Source of the DNA: Nitrospirota bacterium
GTDB lineage: Bacteria; Nitrospirota; Thermodesulfovibrionia; UBA6902; JAJYJJ01
Reading direction: 5' to 3'
Length of the DNA stretch: 35,239 bases
Assembly: GCA_021789595.1 (NCBI GenBank)
Contig: JAJYJJ010000021.1
Location: 1-35,239, forward strand
Positions 30,488 through 35,239 of the stretch are shown here, in pieces. Numbering within the stretch: the first letter of the stretch is position 1; every line of letters begins with the position of its first letter. Both the position numbers and the translations under genes were made by a program. The notes beneath the pieces were generated by a model. The model saw nothing but the letters and a program-made list of their open reading frames with translations. It did not search any database and was not told the origin of the DNA.

Positions 30488-32551
30488 TTACACTGCTACC
30501 TTTTCCGTCTCCTTAAGCCAGAGCAGTCTTGAGCCGTTTATGACAGAGGCATTTATAGACTCGATCATCTCATCCACTTTTACATCAAAGCCTTCCTTAC
30601 TCTGAAATGGGCTGAAAGATACCTTTTTCTTTACCTTTGCCAAATCTTTTAATAATTTCTTTGTCTCGCTCTCCTTTGCCTCTTTCATGTCAGCGCCCAT
30701 TGCCTTTGCAATATCTGCAAATATCTCCCTGTGCGGTTTTGCCTCGCCAGCAGGCTCAACCGCCTTGCATACATGCTTTAACCTGCCGAGGTAATCAAGC
30801 ATTGTTCCATCAACCTCAAGGAATGCTGCTGAAGGAAAAACTACATCTGCCTGCCTTGCAAGTTCTGTGAGATGGGAATTCTGAACAACAAGAAAATCAA
30901 CATCCGGCCTTTGAGTTAACGGCACCTCACCTATTGAATAGAGGAGATTTAATCCACCTGAAACCATCTCTTTATAAGATTTACCCTCGGTGATTAACCC
31001 CATCATCACTACTCCCTTTGCATTGCTCTCTACCGGGACCGATATTGCTACGCCTTTCAGGAGACTGATATTCGCAGAGGCATGATACATGGCTGGAGAT
31101 GTCAATATTACCGGATTCTTGGCCTCTACATAGAGGGATGCTGCCTTTTCTATTGCCTCTGTAACAGCCAAATTTGAAACCGCTGAAGCAAGCTTTTTAT
31201 CTGATGAAAGCCCTTTATCAATCAATGCCTTTGCAAGAGATTTGATGGCCTCTGCCTCAAATCCCCCCTTTTCCAAGGGGGGGGTAGGATTAAGATTTAC
31301 CGCTGCCACTGACGCAATACTCGGCTCTGACGAGTTAATGGTGATTAGTTTTGCACCAGCATTAATCCTCCTTCTTATGACCGCATCGAGGGCGGGTAAA
31401 ACCCTCTTCCACTGGTTAGGGTTTAAATCAACAAGGACAAACAGGTCTGCTGAGTCGATATCCGCATTACCAGATATTAATGTATCCGCATCGCCATAAA
31501 GGCTGACAGTTGTACCAACATTTTTGGTCTTTACCACATCAGATGCAAATCTCTTCAAAGTAAGGGCATCCTCATTCAACATCCCTGCTGTTGCTGTAAA
31601 ACCTGAGTCCTTCCCTGCCTTTTTCAGTTCGTTTGCCACGGTTTCAATGGCATCCTGCCATGTGGTCTCCCTCAATTCACCATCAACACGCCTCATCGGA
31701 GCGGTAACCCTGTTGTCAGCCTCGATGCAGTCAAACCCAAACCTGCCATAGGCACAGATATATCTTTCAGGAGAACCCTCCCCGGAAATATTATGGGCAC
31801 CTGCATTTATCTTCATTATCTGTCCTTCCTTTGTGCTTACGGTTATGTCACAGCCATTTCCGCATAGGAGACAGACAGAGTTTACCTTTTCATATTCCCA
31901 TTCCCTTCCCTTTCTCCACCTGTCAGCCTCAAGGAGTGCATTGACAGGGCAGACATCTACACAACTGCCGCAGAATGTGCAGCCTGATTCCTGAAGGGGT
32001 TTATCCTCTGCTGTAACAACCTTTGAACCAACCCCCCGCCCCATAAACTCAAGGACATTGGTCCCCTGCTCCTTGCATACCCTGACACACCTGGCACAGA
32101 GGATACAGTATTCAGGGTCACGCTTGATAAATGGGTTTGCCTCATCCGTTGGGTAGCCAAATTTCTTTCTGCTAAAGGACGACTCCTTTATCTCGAAATC
32201 GTATGCGTATTGCTGCAGATGGCAGAGACCTGCCTTTGTGCATGTCATGCAGTCAAGGGGGTGCATGGAAACAATAAGGTCTATTACAAATCTTCTGACC
32301 TCCTGCACCTTTTCTGTCTTTGTATTGACGACCATGCCTTCCTTGACCTTTGTCGTGCATGCTATCATCGGCGCCTTCAATCCTTCTATCTCGACAAGGC
32401 AGAGCCTGCATGCGCCGATGCCTTTTAGTCCCTTTAGATAACAGAGGTTTGGTATGTGCATGCCATTAAGCTCAGCAGCGTCAATGAGGTTCACGCCTTC
32501 AGGCGCCTGAACCTTCTTGCCGTCTATCGTAAGATTTACCATGTTTGCCAT
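30488..32551 (-). CDS. NuoG-like iron-sulfur/molybdopterin-fold subunit
   Basis: A 687-residue protein. The N-terminal [2Fe-2S] domain has C37, C48, C51 and C65. The His-Cys [4Fe-4S] site is H97, C101, C104 and C110. Two ferredoxin-type clusters are C149/152/155/159 and C191/194/197/201. Another [4Fe-4S] motif (CLLCGNGC) opens the molybdopterin-oxidoreductase fold. The family includes NuoG, formate dehydrogenase alpha and bifurcating hydrogenase partners. Where formate dehydrogenases carry the catalytic Cys/Sec-His pair I see TVSLYGDA, so it is probably an electron-relay subunit. GGGAGG six bases before the ATG fixes the start. A palindromic repeat encodes NPTPPLEKGGF in the C-terminal half. 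It probably takes electrons from the NuoF-like subunit upstream. Confidence 0.88.
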   Translation of the reverse strand: MANMVNLTIDGKKVQAPEGVNLIDAAELNGMHIPNLCYLKGLKGIGACRLCLVEIEGLKAPMIACTTKVKEGMVVNTKTEKVQEVRRFVIDLIVSMHPLDCMTCTKAGLCHLQQYAYDFEIKESSFSRKKFGYPTDEANPFIKRDPEYCILCARCVRVCKEQGTNVLEFMGRGVGSKVVTAEDKPLQESGCTFCGSCVDVCPVNALLEADRWRKGREWEYEKVNSVCLLCGNGCDITVSTKEGQIMKINAGAHNISGEGSPERYICAYGRFGFDCIEADNRVTAPMRRVDGELRETTWQDAIETVANELKKAGKDSGFTATAGMLNEDALTLKRFASDVVKTKNVGTTVSLYGDADTLISGNADIDSADLFVLVDLNPNQWKRVLPALDAVIRRRINAGAKLITINSSEPSIASVAAVNLNPTPPLEKGGFEAEAIKSLAKALIDKGLSSDKKLASAVSNLAVTEAIEKAASLYVEAKNPVILTSPAMYHASANISLLKGVAISVPVESNAKGVVMMGLITEGKSYKEMVSGGLNLLYSIGEVPLTQRPDVDFLVVQNSHLTELARQADVVFPSAAFLEVDGTMLDYLGRLKHVCKAVEPAGEAKPHREIFADIAKAMGADMKEAKESETKKLLKDLAKVKKKVSFSPFQSKEGFDVKVDEMIESINASVINGSRLLWLKETEKVAV
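31259..31290 (-). repeat. Palindromic repeat read in frame in the NuoG-like gene
   Basis: CCCCCCTT (31263-31270) and AAGGGGGG (31275-31282) form an eight-base stem around TTCC. The translation PTPPLEKGG is of the same type as SPPFNSPLGKGG in the kinase-like gene, so this is a shorter copy of the same element family. Confidence 0.7.
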
Positions 32552-32573
32552 TTAATCCTCCCTATGAAATTCA

Positions 32574-32622
32574 GGTTGAGGCTAAGGTTAAGAAAATCTA
32601 AACCTTAACCTCAACCTTAGCC
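32574..32622. repeat. Low-complexity GGTTAAGG-type repeat at the end of the iron-sulfur gene
   Basis: GGTTGAGGCTAAGGTTAAG (32574-32592) is followed by a related sequence in the opposite orientation (32603-32622). A perfect inner inverted repeat is AGGTTAAG/CTTAACCT (32585-32592/32604-32611). It encodes the KAKVEVKV tail of the upstream protein and part of the 46-base gap before the NuoG-like gene. Confidence 0.5.
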
Positions 32623-33185
32623 TTTATATCTATAATCTCAATCGCCTCTGTAGGGCAGACCTTTATACATTCACCACACTTTACACACCGCCTCTGCCTT
32701 ATCTCAAAGGGCATATAGCCGCTCTGATAGGGCTTTTTCTTCTCTCCGAGGACAGCCCCGTATTTACATACATCCTTGCACAGACCGCAGTTAATACACT
32801 CCTCAGGGGTAATCCTGTATTCTATGAAGGCAGGGCATTGCATGTCAGGGCATCTGCCCTCAATATGCTCTTTGTACACATCTGTTGCCATCCAGTCAAG
32901 GATAAACCTTGCAGTATCCTTGCCCTTTTTACACATTGATGCCTCCAGCATCTCTACGGCAATTCTCTTTATAGCAGTCAGGTCAGCCTCAGTCCCCTTT
33001 CCATCAACGATGTCCTGAAGTCTTATCCTCGCTTCATAACTGCCCATTGAGCAGGGGAAACACCTGCCACACATCGGCCCGGATAAAAATGCTGTGATGT
33101 AATAAAGTGCCTTCTGTACAGGACAACCCTTTTGCTCTGCATCAGCTTTTATATCTTCAAGTTTTAATTCCTTTAGCTCAACCAT
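32598..33185 (-). CDS. Stand-alone NuoF-type iron-sulfur domain with ferredoxin domain
   Basis: A 195-residue protein. Residues about 20-105 copy the C-terminal [4Fe-4S] (N3) domain of NuoF: C39-x2-C42-x2-C45 then C85, the same spacing as C375/378/381/421 in the neighbouring NuoF-like protein. RCPDMQCPAF follows, and then a two-cluster ferredoxin domain (C130/133/136/140 and C167/170/173/177). The FMN- and NADH-binding parts are absent, so it cannot oxidise NADH itself and probably relays electrons in the same complex. AGAGGT six bases before the ATG supports the start. It lies between the NuoF-like and NuoG-like genes on one strand. Its charged KAKVEVKV tail is repeat-derived. It looks like a partial duplication of its neighbour. 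Confidence 0.85.
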   Translation of the reverse strand: MVELKELKLEDIKADAEQKGCPVQKALYYITAFLSGPMCGRCFPCSMGSYEARIRLQDIVDGKGTEADLTAIKRIAVEMLEASMCKKGKDTARFILDWMATDVYKEHIEGRCPDMQCPAFIEYRITPEECINCGLCKDVCKYGAVLGEKKKPYQSGYMPFEIRQRRCVKCGECIKVCPTEAIEIIDIKAKVEVKV

Positions 33186-33202
33186 GCATTACCTCTAAGG
33201 CC

Positions 33203-35239
33203 TTAATAAATATCTTTTGCCATATATGCTACCTCTGGGAGCACATATGAAACCAGATCCCTGTATGTAACCATTCCTACAATTTTATCGCCTTCAACAA
33301 CAGGCAGATGCCGCTTCTTTTTATTGGCTACAACTGCTATTGCTACACTTATTTCTGTGGAGGGGTCAAATGTGGTTATGTCGCGGCTCATCACATTGTC
33401 GATTATCTCTGCATCAAAGGCAATATCTTTATCAAAACAGCGCACAACATCCCTCTCGGTAAACATCCCCACCAATTTATTATCATCATCAACTACCATC
33501 ACCGCACTGATATCCCTGTCATTCATAAGTCTTATCGCATCCCTGACCCTCTGGTTCTTATTAATGGAGAATATTTCAACAGGTTTCGATTCCAGAATAT
33601 CTCTTAAAGTCATCCTTGCCCTCCTTTCGATAATCTCAATGCTTTCAGAAGGTATCTTAAATTCTTCCTCAAGCCTCAGATGCCTGTGTTTCCTTATCTT
33701 AACTGCGCCGATCGGGCATGCATAATAGCACGCCTTGCACTGCTGGCAGTAATCACGGTCAATAAGGTACTGCTCTCTTGTCTCCTTGACAGCATCATAA
33801 ACACATGCAGCTTTGCACAGCCCGCATCTGATACATTCTGCCTGGTTTATCACAAAAACACCCATCCCCTTGCATACCTTTGCAGGGCAGTAATTATCCC
33901 TGACATGCTCTTCAAACTCCTCGCGGAAGTACTTTATCGCCGAAAGGACAGGATTTGGAGCGCTCTGTCCAAGACCACATAAAGAGCCCTTCTGCACAAG
34001 TTTGCCTATCCTGACAAGCCTCTCTATGTCCTCAGGTTGTCCTTTCCCTGATGTAATTCTCTCAAGGATCTGAAGCATCTGGTATGTGCCAATCCTGCAA
34101 GGAGGACACTTCCCGCATGACTCAGACTGTGTGAAGGAGAGAAAGTACTTCGCCACATCCACCATACAGGTATCCTCATCCATAACCACCATGCCGCCTG
34201 AGCCCATCATAGAGCCAACCGATTTAAGGGAATCAAAGTCCACCTTTAAATCCAGGTATTCCGCTGGAATACATCCGCCTGATGGGCCGCCTGTCTGGAC
34301 TGCCTTAAACTGCTTGTCGTTTATAATACCGCCACCTATATCAAATATTATCTCCCTGAGTGTTATCCCCATCGGGACCTCTACAAGGCCTGTGTTCTTA
34401 ACCTTGCCTGTAAGGGCAAAGACCTTTGTGCCAGGCGATGTAGTGGTACCGATAGTAAGGAAATGGTCAGCGCCGTGCTCTATGATATAAGGCACGCATG
34501 CATATGTCTCTATATTGTTGAGATTGCTTGGATAGCCCCATAGTCCGCCGCCTGTCTCTGAAAGCCTTGGCGGACGCGGTCTTGGGAAACCCCTTTCACC
34601 CTCAATCGAGGCTATAAGGGCGGTTGATTCACCGCATACAAATGCACCTGCACCCTCTCTGATGCCGACTGTAAAACTGAGGCCAGTCCCCAGGATATCA
34701 TCACCGAGTATACCGAGGGCCTCTGCCTGCCTGATTGCAATCTCCAGATTCTTCACTGCCAGAGGATACTCATGTCTCACATAGATAAAGCCGTATTTGG
34801 CACCGATTGCGTATGCACATATAAGCATGCCCTCAAGCAGACTGTGCGGGTCCCCCTCCATAATCGACCTGTCCATAAAGGCGCCTGGGTCGCCCTCATC
34901 GCCGTTTGCAATAACAAACTTGATCGGGTTTTTATCCCTTTTTGTGTGCTCCCATTTAATACCTGCAGGAAAGCCCGCACCGCCTCTGCCCCTAAGGTTT
35001 ACCTTCTTTATCTCTTCAAGGACATCGGTATCAGACATCCCTGAAAACATCTTCTCTATGGCCGAATAGCCGCCTGCTGCTATGTAGTGGTAGATATTGT
35101 TAGGGTCTATTAACCCGTTGTTCCTGAGGGCTATCCTCATCTGTTTTTTGTAAAAGGGGATGTCTGCTATATGCTCCACAGGTTCGCTGTATATATCATG
35201 CCTGTATAGATGCTCTCTAAAAGGCATCCCGCCGATCAT
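33203..35239 (-). CDS. NuoF/HydB-like NADH-binding flavoprotein with C-terminal CBS pair (5' end at or beyond window edge)
   Basis: At least 678 residues. DIPFYKKQMRIALRNNGLID is the NuoF core start. GRGGAGFPAGIKW (84-96) and NGDEGDPGAFMDRS bind FMN and NADH. C375, C378, C381 and C421 hold the N3 cluster. Residues 469-513 are a two-cluster ferredoxin domain, and 545-670 are two CBS domains (RVRDAIRLMNDRDISAVMVV; HLPVVEGDKIVGMVTYRDLV). An ATG lies at the window edge (35237-35239). The frame could continue upstream, since HydB-type proteins often carry an N-terminal [2Fe-2S] domain. It is the NADH entry point of a complex I-like, hydrogenase or formate dehydrogenase module. CBS pairs usually sense adenylates, so activity may follow energy state. 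Confidence 0.9.
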   Translation of the reverse strand: MIGGMPFREHLYRHDIYSEPVEHIADIPFYKKQMRIALRNNGLIDPNNIYHYIAAGGYSAIEKMFSGMSDTDVLEEIKKVNLRGRGGAGFPAGIKWEHTKRDKNPIKFVIANGDEGDPGAFMDRSIMEGDPHSLLEGMLICAYAIGAKYGFIYVRHEYPLAVKNLEIAIRQAEALGILGDDILGTGLSFTVGIREGAGAFVCGESTALIASIEGERGFPRPRPPRLSETGGGLWGYPSNLNNIETYACVPYIIEHGADHFLTIGTTTSPGTKVFALTGKVKNTGLVEVPMGITLREIIFDIGGGIINDKQFKAVQTGGPSGGCIPAEYLDLKVDFDSLKSVGSMMGSGGMVVMDEDTCMVDVAKYFLSFTQSESCGKCPPCRIGTYQMLQILERITSGKGQPEDIERLVRIGKLVQKGSLCGLGQSAPNPVLSAIKYFREEFEEHVRDNYCPAKVCKGMGVFVINQAECIRCGLCKAACVYDAVKETREQYLIDRDYCQQCKACYYACPIGAVKIRKHRHLRLEEEFKIPSESIEIIERRARMTLRDILESKPVEIFSINKNQRVRDAIRLMNDRDISAVMVVDDDNKLVGMFTERDVVRCFDKDIAFDAEIIDNVMSRDITTFDPSTEISVAIAVVANKKKRHLPVVEGDKIVGMVTYRDLVSYVLPEVAYMAKDIY

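Noticed and set aside
30488-32551. Assignment as a catalytic formate dehydrogenase
   Set aside because: No Cys/Sec-His active-site pair is seen at the expected place, and the C-terminal part is shorter than in formate dehydrogenase alpha chains.

Overview
The window reads as a chromosome segment of a Gram-negative, probably anaerobic bacterium of moderate GC content. Outer-membrane traits (type IV pilus tip genes, two lipoproteins, a probable sphingolipid operon) and a cluster of NADH/ferredoxin enzymes fit a deep-branching Nitrospirota or Desulfobacterota-like lineage. That placement is inferred from gene content and style only. Coding density is high, most neighbours overlap by 1-4 bases, and short interspersed repeats are read in frame inside several proteins.

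Bases 1-3679 (+ strand) hold a probable RiPP (ribosomally made, modified peptide) operon. In order: the C-terminal part of a radical SAM/SPASM maturase (cut by the window edge), an MNT-HEPN fusion protein, a Uma2-family protein, two small paralogous Cys-containing precursor peptides (55 and 51 residues), an HPr-kinase-like P-loop protein, and a Ser/His-type S26 signal peptidase. This is the best candidate for an undescribed system.

Bases 3681-6946 (- strand) hold three coupled genes that match the bacterial ceramide pathway: a CerR-like reductase, a serine palmitoyltransferase-like alpha-oxoamine synthase and a GNAT-fold acyltransferase. Bases 7141-10087 (+) carry a small lipoprotein, AtpZ/AtpI homologues without the rest of the ATP synthase, pgi and pyrE. 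Bases 10084-15314 (-) carry glnE, two peptide-type ABC permeases and a RelE-type toxin-antitoxin pair.

Bases 15454-23288 (-) form one minor-pilin operon: a small secreted protein, pilY1, fimT, pilV, pilW, pilX and a lipoprotein. Calcium-loop-like motifs occur in PilY1, PilV and possibly FimT. An intergenic stretch of about 520 bases follows and holds a short, apparently truncated ribbon-helix-helix antitoxin gene. fabF (-) and a two-repeat CxxC protein of unknown function (+) then diverge from a region with a 33-base palindrome and a nested inverted-repeat element. A class A penicillin-binding protein is coupled to the unknown gene.

Bases 28119-35239 (-) encode electron-transfer enzymes: a NuoF-like flavoprotein fused to CBS domains, a separate copy of the NuoF iron-sulfur tail fused to a ferredoxin domain, a NuoG-like subunit, a probable terminator, and NfnA/NfnB. 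Together they suggest balancing of NADH, NADPH and ferredoxin pools, possibly by flavin-based electron bifurcation.
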